Below the pieces are notes generated by a model that was not told the DNA's origin, ran no database searches, and saw only the letters and a list, made by a program, of their open reading frames with translations. A stretch of DNA of 49,329 bases. It comes from Cylindrodendrum hubeiense. Its lineage: Eukaryota; Ascomycota; Sordariomycetes; Hypocreales; Nectriaceae. A program made the translations under genes and the position numbers. Location: positions 1 through 49,329 of the forward strand of contig JAANBB010000307.1 in the NCBI GenBank assembly GCA_014621425.1, in the 5' to 3' direction. The number at the start of each line of letters is the position of its first letter. The stretch's first letter is position 1. Positions 1-11,135 of this stretch are shown here, in pieces.

Positions 1-1702
1 ACCTTCCAGGGGAGGGCCCGCCCGGGGCATATGCGGACGGACGCTACTTTACCGCCCGGGGGGGCTGCCGGCTGGGACGCTGTGTACCTACCTATGTGTT
101 GGCCTACGACCTCGGGGACTGGGCTGTCGCACTGGGCCGTTACAATTATAGGCATGCTGGCATGCAAGATGCACGTCTTGTTTGTGTGTGATCCGCAAAT
201 GTACGTCAGTTTTCCTCAGCTGCAGGGCCGCCGAAGGGAGAGGAAGGTATCGGAGGGACGATAAGTTATCCCTTGCTGGGCTATCCACAAATTGTCTCCG
301 ATAACCCAGGCGCCGGCAAGGGATTCCACTCCAACTGCTCAATTCAGAAGAAGCAGAATCTCGGCTCAGGGATCCCAGGCATAGGCCATCATGGTCGCTG
401 TCTGTGGTCTGTGGTCTGTGGTCTGGACAACCTCCGGGCTCGTCGAGCTCATCCTTCAGCCTGAGCGTGTTGCACATGACATCCATCAACAAGGAACCCG
501 AGCAAGACACCTCGCATCTTCTCCTGGCGGTGCCCTACGGCAGACCCTACAGACCCTACAGCAGAGCAAATCATCTCAGGTCTGCCGGTACGTACAGCGT
601 TTCGTACGACCCAGTGGCTTCGTCTACCCGGTCACCTGCCAGCCAAACCGTGGCTCCGGACCATCTATCGTATGATCCGTCCTCAACACATGCAAGCTCA
701 CCGAGTCACCGCTGCCCGGCGCTGAGTTGTCTGCCGGGCAGCCCGTCGCTTTTCCCTGACGCTCTCATCGCCTCAGTTTGCACCTTGACGATGAGCCCTG
801 CTGCGTCGCGCCCAATCATCCCACCGCCAGCATCGCCATGTGCCTCCCAGGCCATGCCGATTGGATGCCTTGCATCATGACGAGATTATTGTTCACCGAC
901 CTCAACCCCACGGACAAAAGACCACTTCGCTCATCATGAGTCGTTGGTGTTTGAGCATCAAAACGGCAGCCGGGAGCATGATAGCGCACTAGGAAATGCT
1001 TCCGTGGTCCGCGAGCAGCCATAGTGGAACGGTGGAACCCACGATCGACGCACCCCGACAGACCCCACGCCCCCATTGTTGCCCATGCTGTAAGCTTGGG
1101 CGTCGCAGCCTTCATCTTTTTCACGAATGACCTCCCTTTTTCGATGCCAGTGGGTCGACACACGTGGCCGTGATCGATCGCCGATTCGCAGCTCAATTCT
1201 GGTTGCTGAACTCGGTGCATTTTTTTGATGCCATTCGCAACACCAACTCTTGTCATGGTTGCGGGTGCCATGATGGGAGCCATGATGAACGGATGAGTCT
1301 CACAAACTGCCACAAACTGCACTAAGATACGTCGCGCGCCAGACTATCAGGCAGGAAGAACCCCTGGGCTTACTCATTGTTTTTCTTTCTCAATTCCCTC
1401 CTCGATAGGCCCAATACTGTGCCGACAACATTTTGGTATGAATTGCTGCCATCATCCTTCAATTGCGGTTCTCTATGGTGGACAGCTGTTACCAGCTGGC
1501 GCTAATCAATCTACAGCTGGCGAGGTTTGTGCAATGACTGATCGCGGATAAGATCGGTCTCCGAGCCTGAACGCGCGGCTGACACGACGGAATTCGCGTC
1601 AATAGCGATACGAACGTTTCCACCTCGAGGTGATATTTCTCCCGATCGCTGAGGTCTCAGCCATAGATTTCTTCACTGCTCATTTCTTGGCTGGAGACAA
1701 CC
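1..1702. other. Intergenic region, no gene recognised
   Basis: Both strands were read. The open frames here (up to about 168 codons, minus strand, 816-1322) have no recognisable domain, no consistent splice signals and overlap one another in several frames, so I treat them as chance. The last few hundred bases are presumably the promoter and leader of the secreted protein that starts at 1703. No tRNA or clear repeat was seen. Confidence 0.6.
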
Positions 1703-3478
1703 ATGATTCCATCGACTGCTACCTTGCTGCTGGCGCTGGGTGTCACCCTAAGTGGCGCCAGCAGCATCCCGGCTGGCAAACCCATCAAGCCAAATCACGA
1801 GAGCTCCAAAGAGAACGCAAACCGCATCTTCAACGCTATCCACTCGGCGGGCAGACAATGGGGGTCATCTTATTATCACAATGGCTTCGGTTTCATTCCG
1901 GCTGTGATGCCCCGGGGCACCTTGACCTTCCACGGTGATGGCACCAACACGGTACCGACAGGGCCTGAGTGGTTGGCTTTCGAGATCGAGCACGCCGAGG
2001 GCTTTGCTCAATCGCACAAGAAGGGGTTTCGCAGGCCTCCGGGCGGTGGTCCGCCGCCTAAGGATGGAGATTCAGATGGCCAGAAGCCTCTCTCTGAAGA
2101 CGAAGATACTCGCCAGGAGCTGCGACGCCGTGATGATGGCCCCGGTGGTGGCCCCGGTGGTCCTGGTGGCGGCCCTCCTGATGGCGGCCCTGGCGGTGGG
2201 CGTGACGACGACGAAAACAAGAATGTTCGTGGATATCTTCAGACATACCAGGCCAATCGCGGCCTGAACCTTCTCTACATCGATGGTACGAGTGCTGGAA
2301 AGACCTCCATGGGCACCCTCGACTCTCAAGACCTGCTCCTTCGCGAGAACACCACCCACCATGACGGGGGCGGGTTTAGTGAAATTCCCCGCGCCTTGGA
2401 TCTCTGTGACTTGGCCGGTGAGTGGGGCTTTGACGGTGTGATGCGCATGGAGGCTGGATTCGAGATCATTTACTGCGACTTCAGCGACGGACTTGACCTC
2501 ATTAGTATGACGCGGACCATGATGCCAGACGACAAGCTCGTCGACAACTCCATGGGTTCTTTCCAGTGGGCCAGGGCCGTTGGAGAGCGCTACAATGGAC
2601 TCGGTGGTGATCGAATTCGATTCGACTTTTCGTCCATGGTATCGGCACTCTTCTTCCCAGTCAACATCACTAGCAGTGACATCGAACGGCCGGATCTTGT
2701 GCGTCTTGAATCAGTCAGCCAAGATGACCTGAAGGTCATCAAGACGTACCTGGCAAAGGTCGCCACCCAGCCCAGGAGGTTCACAGTGAACTGGCAGGGA
2801 ATCGTCGATCTCATTGTGAGCCGATTTGCCCAGAGGATGAGTTCCATGGCATCTGAGACGCTTTCATGGCAATATTTCATTACAGAGGTCGAGACCATCA
2901 CGTCGACCTGGTTCGATGCCGCGCCCTTGCCCGACGACATTTCCCTCAAGAAGAAGAGAAAAGAGGTGAACAGGACGGCCGATGCCATCGACCGATGCAG
3001 GAAGCACTTCCTCCGACCAGCGACGATTGCCCAAAAGGAGTGGAGCCTCGAGGACGAGCTGATCTTCACGTCTATCGACACCGTGATGGAGAACGTCTGC
3101 AGCACCCTCTTCTCAGTCCGAGAACTCCTCTTCGATGCTTCGGCCAGTGCCCCTGATAGTTACAGTGACTACCAGCCCATTGAAGAAGATGACAACTCGG
3201 GTCTGCAGGACGCGACCAAGATTGGCCGGACGGTGGTGCAGCGCTTGATGGAGGAGCTTGGATGGACGATCTGGAAGCAGGCGCAGCCATGCCCCGCAGA
3301 GGAAGTGCTCTTCATTGCTATGTGGCCGTTTGGCAAAGTAGCCGATCACTGGACCCCGGGATGTCGGTCGATTGATGGAATGAGGCAGTCTAGAAACGAG
3401 TCATATTGGTGGATGAACTTTGGTGGTCCAGGAGGGCCGAGAAACGGTGGCAAGTCGAAGGATGGAGACAGACCCTAA
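1703..3478 (+). CDS. Secreted protein of unknown function, 591 aa, with Gly/Pro-rich insert
   Basis: Intronless 591-codon frame with strong third-position C/G bias. Residues 1-21 look like a signal peptide (hydrophobic core TLLLALGVTL, likely cleavage after GASS), so the product is probably secreted. Conserved-looking blocks follow: a His/Trp-rich segment ending in GPEWLAFEIEHAE (about 88-99) and LLYIDGTSAGKTSMGTLD (about 190-207). I remember similar blocks in uncharacterised ascomycete secreted proteins, but I know no function. Between them, about residues 109-170, lies a low-complexity Gly/Pro/Asp/Arg-rich insert that looks like a flexible linker. Cysteines are few and lie mainly in the second half. 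The tail (FGGPGGPRNGG) is again Gly-rich. It converges with the minus-strand gene ending at 3775. The start was chosen as the first ATG directly before the signal peptide. Confidence 0.85.
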   Translation: MIPSTATLLLALGVTLSGASSIPAGKPIKPNHESSKENANRIFNAIHSAGRQWGSSYYHNGFGFIPAVMPRGTLTFHGDGTNTVPTGPEWLAFEIEHAEGFAQSHKKGFRRPPGGGPPPKDGDSDGQKPLSEDEDTRQELRRRDDGPGGGPGGPGGGPPDGGPGGGRDDDENKNVRGYLQTYQANRGLNLLYIDGTSAGKTSMGTLDSQDLLLRENTTHHDGGGFSEIPRALDLCDLAGEWGFDGVMRMEAGFEIIYCDFSDGLDLISMTRTMMPDDKLVDNSMGSFQWARAVGERYNGLGGDRIRFDFSSMVSALFFPVNITSSDIERPDLVRLESVSQDDLKVIKTYLAKVATQPRRFTVNWQGIVDLIVSRFAQRMSSMASETLSWQYFITEVETITSTWFDAAPLPDDISLKKKRKEVNRTADAIDRCRKHFLRPATIAQKEWSLEDELIFTSIDTVMENVCSTLFSVRELLFDASASAPDSYSDYQPIEEDDNSGLQDATKIGRTVVQRLMEELGWTIWKQAQPCPAEEVLFIAMWPFGKVADHWTPGCRSIDGMRQSRNESYWWMNFGGPGGPRNGGKSKDGDRP

Positions 3479-3774
3479 CAGGGATGAATACTAGGCGATG
3501 ATAATAGCCTCACGTGTTAGACATAATATGATAGAAGAGATAAGCTTTTTGTTTTCCTCTTCGTGGTTCCTATACAAAAGTTCATGAACCGAAATATTCT
3601 CCTCGTGATTTATTGCTTCGCAGCCCTATCGCGCCATCCATCGAGTCGCGCCCGGCTCCGAGCCGTGACGCTGGTGTAATTTCCCAGCACGAACTCCAAG
3701 CCACCGCATGGACACCTCAGGACCATGCTGCTGCTGCCTCCCTTTGTCTATCTCTCCCCCTCTATCTCTATTTC

Positions 3775-4613
3775 TTACGGCCACAGGTATCTTTTTTTAT
3801 ACCCGTCGTTCAACTCGGTGTACAGGTCGCGCTGAGACTCGAAGTTGAGTAATAGAATGCAACGGCGAATCGGATGATCATCGGGAAGTTCATCTTCGTC
3901 GAACGAGATTGAAAGATCGTTGAAGAATTTTCCAATATCGTCGTCAAGGCTGTCATTCTGGGAGGATTGGGCGGTGACACATGGAGCGGAGCCCTTTTAT
4001 ACAGGTTAGCTAGGCCCGGTTTCTCAGTCGCTCAGGGCCTCACTCACTTTATCCATCCACTTTGATGGAACTTTGCGATATGACCCCAGTGTTCTTTCTT
4101 GAGCAGTTCTATCATGATCAATTGCTCTTCAGCCATCATCAGCTTTTTTTGATCCCCGTCTTCTTCTTTCTCCATATCAGTTTCGGTACGTACCCTCGTG
4201 GCTCTCCTGGAAATCAGGGGGCTCCACAGAAGGGGAAAGTCGCGGTTGGAGGAGTTTCATAATACTAAGGGCCGTCCATGTTAGAATTCCTAACAGGGGG
4301 GAAGAGTTTAGATGTCCAAAACCGGGGGGGTTGGGTTGGGGATAAACTGATAGTTGCGAGGACGGTAAAGATAATAGGGCTAGGATGAAGAGGAAGCTAA
4401 AAGTCGGAAATCGTACCCCATCATCTCGCGGATATGCTCAAGCACTTTCTTCTGTTGACGTTCCATAATTTCGTTGACAACGGCCTCAGGATCAGTCATG
4501 CCCTCTGGCCCTCGAGGCAAAGACTCCATAACGTCAGACACGAAGCCCACGAGTTCCAGTCGCTGATGGGGACTGGAATTTATGCTTCTTCCCAAATTAA
4601 AAGAGCGAGACAT
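3775..4613 (-). CDS. Unknown protein of about 176 aa, three exons
   Basis: Assembled by hand; I do not recognise the family. Proposed exons on the minus strand are 4613-4417, 4206-4048 and 3949-3775. Intron 1 has donor GTACGA and acceptor TTTCCAG; intron 2 has donor GTGAGT and an internal CTAAC. The phases join and the total is 531 nt including TAA. Exon 1 begins MSRSFNLGRS and contains an acidic, helical stretch (EAVVNEIMERQQKK). Exon 2 is charged and coiled-coil-like (EEQLIMIELLKKEHWG). Exon 3 is acidic then basic (FFNDLSISFDEDELPDD ... ELNDGYKKRYLWP). No signal peptide or membrane segment is visible, so it is probably intracellular. The exon 3 acceptor is uncertain: a nearer AG after TATAAAAG puts exon 3 in a less protein-like frame. 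The 3' end converges on the 591-aa gene with about 300 bp between. Confidence 0.55.
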
Positions 4614-5454
4614 GATGAGTTGGTGGTCTGGAAATGGAAAATCAGGGCTTAATTACAGGGAATGAAGAAGAGAGTTTTACGTCACCCCAATATCTGAGGG
4701 TTGATTCACGTTAAATAGCCCCAGACAACAAAGAGCTTTTGAGGCACAAACTTGGCCAACAAATGCGGTCTGCTGTCAACGGATGCCAACAACCCACCCG
4801 CGCCGGCATCCGTGTTTGCCCAAACCAAACTCTGAGCGGTCAAGACGAGACTGGTGAGAAACCTTGTGGATGCATAGTAAACTCAGCCTTTTCGCCATTA
4901 CTCCAGCTTTTGTACAACGAGCCTCTTCATTTCTTTGTTCGCCGTATTGGAGGAAATTTCAGTCAGGAAGACATCTCGGGGTTCTATCTCACGACGGCGG
5001 TGGGAAGGTGGTATTTGATGAAGGAGCTTTTCAACTCCGGTCCAAAAGCACCATGGACGGATAGAACCAGGATGAATCCGGGCGGGACGACATCGGCACG
5101 GGAATGAGAAGCAGAAGCAAGACACCTGGGCCCACGACAAAGAAGAGTCAGAAAAAGGGATATATGGATTCCCTGAGATGCTTGGAACAATGGCTGCCTC
5201 TTCATTGAGGTTTACACTATCTGTAGATAGTAGAGGGTAGGTAGGGATATATGCGACCGGGGTGTGGGTCCTTCGACGGAGGCTGACTAAGTATGTGCCG
5301 GGCCCACTTTGCGGGCGCAACCAAAAGCGCGACCGGATATCACGGATCCCGGCAAAAAAAAAAGAAAAAACAGCTGCAGATGCACAAATCGTTTAAAAGT
5401 GGGGGGCAAAAAGAATCGCACTTCTACCACTTCGCAGAAAGCGCAAAAAGAAAG
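4614..5454. other. Intergenic region between unknown gene and tRNA
   Basis: No gene could be supported. The 140-codon minus-strand frame at 4898-5320 has no recognisable features. An A-rich tract lies at about 5353-5370, close to the 3' end of the tRNA. The part next to 4613 is presumably the promoter of the minus-strand gene. Confidence 0.5.
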
Positions 5455-5546
5455 CGACCACGCCAGGAGTCGAACCTGGAGTCTCTAGAGTAGTGGTGAA
5501 TTCGGTGAACCGAAATCTAGCGCCTTAGCCATTAGGCCACGCGGCC
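5455..5546 (-). tRNA. tRNA-Arg (anticodon UCG) with 19-nt intron
   Basis: Read on the minus strand from 5546. The acceptor stem GGCCGCG pairs with CGTGGTC with two G-U pairs. Then come TG, a D arm GCC...GGC, anticodon stem CTAGA/TCTAG, a 5-nt variable loop, T arm CCAGG-TTCGACT-CCTGG, and discriminator G. The anticodon loop reads TT-TCG-G and is interrupted one base 3' of the anticodon, the canonical eukaryotic intron position. The intron is 19 nt and contains CCGAA, which can pair with TTCGG around the anticodon, as expected for a nuclear pre-tRNA substrate. Mature length is 73 nt before CCA. It decodes CGA arginine codons. Internal A and B boxes are intact. Confidence 0.93.
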
Positions 5547-6612
5547 GATGGGAAATGTCGGGACTATCCCGCACAATGAGCCTCCGAACCGACCGGTCCG
5601 CCCGGTTCCGGGTCCGGGTGTTGTCCCAAACTCACAATGGGAATTGACAATTCCCCATTCATTCCTTCTAGACTGCTGCGGAGACTTTCCCTCTTTCGTA
5701 CCCTTCCTTCGGCCCGTTTCCACCGACAGCATGAATAAAGCTCCACCGGGCGAGGAATCACCGCCCATGACGGTCCACAAAGCCGCTTTGGAGTCCGTGT
5801 ACCAGAATCAAGCATCTCCGGCAGTCTTGCTGATGAATTCGCAGTCGCCGATTCGCTCCGACGTAACGAATTGGCTTTTTGCCCCTGCATTTCCTTGTTG
5901 TCCATGTGAACCTGCAAACCCTTTGCTCATCATCCCCAAGTTCCGATCAATCCTCTGTCCCGGCTTGGTCCGAACTCATAGCGGCGAAGTCAGGCCATTC
6001 TTTGTCAAGCAAACCCCGGTTTTTGGCCCGTGGCTGACCCCAAATAGGCGGCGTTGCTGGCATTTCCGCTTCTCCGCGCCCTCCGCGCTCCTCTCTTCGA
6101 TTGCCTGTTTAGGCAAATGCTTCAGAGCTTGTTTGTCGAACCCCCGTCGAAGGGAAAAAAGGTTGTCGATGGTTGCAACTCTGGCAACTACGTTCGCATC
6201 AACACATGGCAATTGATGACATGGTGCGCTTCCCCTCATTTATACTCCTCCTGTAACCGAGCTGCGCTTGAAGCACTGTAATACACAAGTCAGCCATGCG
6301 TTGCGGCTGACAAAGGCCGGGGCCCGTACCGACACCCCCGCGGAGATGTATTAGCCAGACGTCAGACCATCCCGTTGGACCTTGGGCAACGACCCGTTCT
6401 AGGAGTCAATCGCCGCCATCTTCGGAACGGCGAGCTAGGGCACCGCCGCCCGTGTGTAATGGCATGATGCTGGCCACTCCGGAAGACTTCGTAATGGCTT
6501 TTACCTGTGCCTCGAGTGGTTTCTCACACGATGTATATAAGGACCCTGAGCGCGCTGTCAAAGAATAGATCCATATCATCATCAGCACTCTTCTGCATCA
6601 CATCTACTCAAC
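5547..6612. other. Intergenic region with flavohaemoglobin promoter
   Basis: No gene recognised. The 222-codon plus-strand frame at 5548-6216 has no domain and starts beside the tRNA. The 3' part of this stretch must hold the promoter of the flavohaemoglobin gene. Confidence 0.6.
6534..6540 (+). promoter_or_regulatory. TATA box of the flavohaemoglobin gene
   Basis: TATATAA lies 73 bp upstream of the ATG at 6613, a plausible core-promoter position for a strongly inducible fungal gene with a short leader. The leader that follows is C/A-rich (CATCATCATCAGCACTC). Confidence 0.6.
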
Positions 6613-7878
6613 ATGTCTCTGACGCAAGCCCAAATCGCCATTGTCAAGGCCACCGTGCCAATCCTCAAGGAGCATGGCAAAACCATCACCTCCACCTTCT
6701 ACAGCAACATGATCCGCGAGAACCCCACCCTCAAGAACTACTTCTCGCTGCGCGCTCAACACACGGGCGAGCAGCCGGCCGCCCTCGCCAGGTCGGTGCT
6801 GGCCTATGCGCAGCACATCGACGATCTGCCCCGACTCCAGCACGCCGTGGAGCGCATTGCTCAGAAGCACGTCTCGCTCTTCATCGAGCCCCAGCACTAC
6901 GACATCGTCGGCACGTACCTGGTCGCCGCATTTGGCCAGGTCCTCGGCCCCGCTCTGACCCCGGACATCAAGGAGGCGTGGATCGCCGCCTACGGCCAGC
7001 TGGCCGGCATCTTCATCAACCGCGAGAAGGACCTCTACAAGACCAAGGGCGACTGGCAGAGCTGGCGCAAGTTTAAGATCGCCAAGAAGGAGGCCGAGAA
7101 CGAGCGCGTCACCAGCTACTACCTCGAGCCTGTTGACGGAGGCTTCCTGCCCACCTTCCTCCCTGGCCAGTATGTCAGTCTCCAGCTTCCCATTCCGGAG
7201 TTGGACGGCATCAACCAGAGCCGCCAGTTCAGTCTGAGCGAGGCGCCTCAGGACGGTGCCAACCACTACCGCATCAGCGTCAAGCTCGAGGACACGATTG
7301 AGAATCCTTCAGTTGAGGACCTCGCCTCGGGTAAGGTCTACGGCCTCATCTCAAACAGGCTGTACAAGCAGTACAACGTCGGCGACGTCGTCGAGGTCAG
7401 CCCGCCCGCCGGTGAGTTCTTTGTCGACCCGGCCAAGACGGATGCGGCCACCAAGCCCCTGGTCCTGCTCTCGGCCGGCGTCGGCGCCACTCCGCTCGTC
7501 TCCATCCAGGACGCCGTGCTCAAGTCGGCGACGGGCACCCGGCCCATCACGTGGATCCACGGCGCTCAGCACTCGGGCTCGTCGTGCTTCGCGCCCCACG
7601 TGCGCGAGACGGCCGCACAGCACAGCAACGTCCGGGCTAAGATCTTCCTGTCGCAGCTGCGCGACGGCGACGAGGCCGGCAAGGACTACGACTTCACCGG
7701 CCGCATCAACCTCGAGACCCTCGAGAAGGAGGATCTGCTGCACCTCGCTGACAGCTCCGCCGAGTACTACGTGTGCGGACCCGAGGAGTGGATGGTCGAC
7801 GTGCGCGCGTGGCTCGAGGGCCGCGGCGTTCCCTGGGACCGCCAGCACCTCGAGTTGTTCAAGACTGGCGATGTCTAA
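6613..7878 (+). CDS. fhbA: Flavohaemoglobin (nitric oxide dioxygenase)
   Basis: Converts NO with O2 and NAD(P)H to nitrate, protecting the cell from nitrosative stress. The single-exon 421-aa product has the family's full length. The N-terminal globin domain (about 1-145) has the B10 Tyr (Y30), E7 Gln (Q54) and proximal F8 His (H86 in AQKHVSLF), the standard active-site set. An FAD-binding reductase domain follows (about 155-270) with RQFSLS at 204-209. The NAD-binding domain has SAGVGATPLVS (about 287-297) and CGPEEWM (388-394). Expected in the cytosol; no signal peptide or clear peroxisomal tail (ends KTGDV). Codon use is strongly C/G-biased, suggesting high expression. The Zn2Cys6 regulator downstream is on the same strand but 1.8 kb away, so a link is only conjecture. 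Confidence 0.97.
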   Translation: MSLTQAQIAIVKATVPILKEHGKTITSTFYSNMIRENPTLKNYFSLRAQHTGEQPAALARSVLAYAQHIDDLPRLQHAVERIAQKHVSLFIEPQHYDIVGTYLVAAFGQVLGPALTPDIKEAWIAAYGQLAGIFINREKDLYKTKGDWQSWRKFKIAKKEAENERVTSYYLEPVDGGFLPTFLPGQYVSLQLPIPELDGINQSRQFSLSEAPQDGANHYRISVKLEDTIENPSVEDLASGKVYGLISNRLYKQYNVGDVVEVSPPAGEFFVDPAKTDAATKPLVLLSAGVGATPLVSIQDAVLKSATGTRPITWIHGAQHSGSSCFAPHVRETAAQHSNVRAKIFLSQLRDGDEAGKDYDFTGRINLETLEKEDLLHLADSSAEYYVCGPEEWMVDVRAWLEGRGVPWDRQHLELFKTGDV

Positions 7879-9649
7879 GCGGGGGATGGTGTTGGTGTGA
7901 AAAGTGAACATGTGCGCTTGTGTACATATATATCCTGCGGTCCGTTGACGGTCGTTTGCATTTGGGGGCGTTTGGCATCATTAGAATTGCTTGAGTTTTG
8001 TATGAATGCATGCGAGCTTAGAATCAAGCGCACTATCTTAGATACCATCCTGTTCCAGTATAAATTTATTTACTGCCAATCAATTTGCATCATCAATGTG
8101 AGCTGTTCGTCGGGTTACCAACGATACAAGGCACGAGAGTATTCTCTGTACCCTAACGTACTCGCACTGAATGAACCAATACAGATGAAGCTATATCCTT
8201 TATTAGACATGACCGAATCATTGATCCGGTTTTCATTTCTGCTCAATTTGACAGCTGCGACACCACGAAATAACATGTGCACCATCGTCAATGTCTCGAC
8301 GCCTCCTCGCTTACAGCAACGCCACTCCAGCTCTTCAACCAGTCCTAGTCCCCAGGACCCGTCCACAAGGCTTCGGTGGTAGCTGATGGCGACAACGAGA
8401 TTATCGACGGCGTTCATTTCGTAACCAGTGCACAAAATCCCAACGCCCTCACATGATACAGGACAAGGCAGCCTTGGTACACAGGCGATGGTTGGATGTG
8501 GCCAAGCCCTATCGCAAGTCTCGCAATCATAACCGATGCTAAGGTTGCGATGAGATCGCAGATAACCGGGATCGGTTGTCTTAAACTTGCATGGCAGATC
8601 GAGATTCGACAACTCGAATCAATGCAGGCCTCATATGCACTTCATTCTCCGACAATCCACCATTCCTGTCTTCCAATCGCCAGCTGCATACACTGACGGG
8701 TAGACAACCTCTCGCAAAGTACCCGAAGTACTAACGAATCAACCAGCGCCCAAGATGCTCAGCCTTCGCATATCACTCCCACATATTTCGGGAAGAACCA
8801 GATCAAAACTACGGTGAATAAAGCGGGCAGAAGCGTGAGCCATGTCTCGGCTTCACGTATTTTATCCCCTCAGCTGTGTTTTATGCCAAGGCGGGCCAAA
8901 GGTAGTCCCTGGGGTGGTACAGCATCCTCTCGAGTATGTCATGTTGCACACGGCATAAAGTCGGGGAACTGCAGAAATGAACATCCGCCACCGCTTCTTA
9001 GAAAGCTCACAGGTTATGCATGTGTGGGGGTTAAACGTAAGACACTCATTAAAGGGCCAGCCAGTTGGTAAGTTGGGATCCAACTCTCTGAAGACTTTGA
9101 ATCCGACCGAGTCCAACATCGAACCAGAAATGGAAGGGAAAAAATATAGGGATACAGGGGACTAGACATCTACGAAGCTCGGGCCAGACGCGTGCCATTG
9201 GTGCCGATCCCTTGGACTGGGTCGTAGCTCCCATAGCTACATAGGTCTCACCGTGTGGGTACTGACAGTATCGGAACCGCCTGGTCAAGGATACGTGCAG
9301 CACGAGGCCTATTTAGGCGAGGCCTTGCAGGACAACGCTCGCTCCAGTCAGAACCAAGAAAAGGAGAGCCTATGGTTGATGTCTTACCACAATGCAAGAT
9401 CCCCTAGGGTGATGGTGATATGTGTGCAGAATCGGGAACGCTCAAGCCCTTGTCCGGGCTCATTCGCGTCCCTGGATATATCCCCTCGCCTACCATACGA
9501 ACCCGGCGAGTTAGTTCAACAAGGTGTCTCAACCATCAAGAATAGCGTCTTCAGCCACGCGCAGAAATCGAGGGCCTGTCTCTGCCCGTTCGGCGTCGAC
9601 TTCTTAAACATTCTCCCATGTCTCCCCTCTCCCGCCCTTCCCCGAACCG
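7879..9649. other. Intergenic region between flavohaemoglobin and Zn2Cys6 regulator
   Basis: It holds the 3' UTR of the flavohaemoglobin and the promoter of the regulator. The longest frame is 165 codons on the minus strand (8115-8612); it has no domain, signal peptide or codon bias, and its length is within chance for this window. No RNA gene or repeat was recognised. Confidence 0.6.
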
Positions 9650-11135
9650 ATGGCCATGACCATGGCCGAGACCGTCATCCGAAAGGCCTGCGATCGCTGT
9701 CACGCCCAGAAGCTCAGCTGCAAGCGCTACAACGACGAATCGTGCGAGCGTTGTCTCCGGCTCAAGACAGAGTGCAAGTCGAGTCCCTCCCTCCGGTATA
9801 GGAAGCAGCAACAGCAGCAGCAACAGCAACAGCAGCATCAACGTCATCAACTTCCCGTCTCTGAGTCAGCCTCCAGCGTATGCCGCTCTCCGAAGCGAAG
9901 GCGGACGGACAGCGATTCTAGCCTTGTCTCACCCGACGCGGGTAGGTGCCCCCTTGACCCAAGCCCGCGAGCCCATGTCTCGAGAGTGTTGACCACCGAC
10001 TCACCGTGTTGCCGAAGCAGCACCAGTAGTGCCCCATACAAGCGGCGTGGAGTCCAAGAGCCATCTCACCATCGCACCCGATCCTCCCCTCGAAATCGGC
10101 GACTTCAACTTCACCTTTGACCAGCTAGGGCTGTTTGCTCCCAGCCATCCCGAGTATTTATCTCAACCCGGGCTCCCGGGCGGCGTTGACCAACTCAACC
10201 TTCATCACCAACCTCTTCCTCCTCTCTCTATTCCTCTACCTTCTAGCGGTGCCTTTTCTGAGTCCCCTTGGGACCCGCGGCCGACCTCTTCTGCTGACTC
10301 CTATCCACCGGTTGTACCAGGCCCTCTACTGCCACCAGCAAACGGACCCCTTCCGCACCAACCTGTGGCACATCAAGGGCTCTTGAAGAGAGGAGGTTGT
10401 GTACCTGCGCACGACAGCCCTGACAAGCGCCCGCGACCCAGGACGAGGCAACGCCCGAGGCAAATCCAACTGTCCGACCGCCCGGGGGCCGTACCGCTCT
10501 ATACAAGGGAGCCGCCTTCAATTCACTGGATGGCGCAGTTATCGGACATCAACGCCCGGCTACTGGACCTCTCGTCGGCCTTGCCTTCGTCGCAGGAGAC
10601 GGCTCGCAACGGGCCGTCCCTAGGGCGGCCCACAGATGAGAGGTTCAAGGGTAGCGGGTTCCCAATTGACGACATGTTCCAGTTGACGCGGCGAGTGGCC
10701 GACATTCTCGAACAGCCGCCCGCGTCCGAGACGATTGACAGCTCCGATCCGGGCAACTCCATGTTCATCCTCTCGACTTACACGCGGCTCTTGGACATGT
10801 ATCAGAAAGTGTTCGCGCTTGTCCAGTCGGAGCTGTCTCACACCGGGTCCAACGCGGGATTCCGGTTCTGGAAGCTGCCCGACGTGACGGTGGGTTCATT
10901 CGCGGTCGAGTCGTCTCCGTTTCTGCAAATGTCCCTGACCATCCAAGTCGCCGAAGGGTTTCTCTCGCGGTTGCGGAAGTCGACAGCACGGTGGTCCAGG
11001 GCCGGGGGCGGAAGCGCATCTATGTTTACGGGCGTTGTCGATCTTTCCTTCCAGGCCTTCAGGGACCAGGAACTTGGGCTCGCCAAGCATCTAGTGGAGT
11101 TGCGCTGCGAAGTCGAAGCCCTGTTGGATGCATGA
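9650..11135 (+). CDS. Zn2Cys6 (Gal4-type) transcription factor, 468 aa, two exons
   Basis: Exons are 9650-9941 and 10021-11135, with a 79-nt phase-1 intron (donor GTAGGT, acceptor GAAGCAG). The binuclear zinc cluster occupies residues 14-42 with spacing C-x2-C-x6-C-x7-C-x2-C-x6-C, the canonical DNA-binding form. Basic residues and a run of ten glutamines (53-62) follow directly, then a basic KRRR segment that may act as a nuclear signal. The middle is Pro/Ser-rich and probably disordered. The C-terminal part holds helices such as MFILSTYTRLLDMYQKVF, the layout of regulators often linked to secondary metabolism or catabolism. I saw no classical fungal transcription factor (MHR) domain. Neighbours are the flavohaemoglobin (upstream) and a secreted esterase (downstream, same strand); either could be a target, but nothing in the sequence proves it. 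Confidence 0.88.
9806..9835 (+). repeat. CAG/CAA trinucleotide run encoding polyglutamine
   Basis: Ten consecutive Gln codons, mixed CAG and CAA, lie directly after the zinc cluster of the regulator. The interruptions by CAA should make the tract more stable than pure CAG. Length variation between isolates would be expected. Confidence 0.9.

Noticed and set aside
8115..8612. 165-codon minus-strand frame downstream of flavohaemoglobin
   Set aside because: Length is within chance expectation for a 49-kb window, codon use is unbiased and no domain is visible; some segments look protein-like, so a frameshift-tolerant search could still change this.
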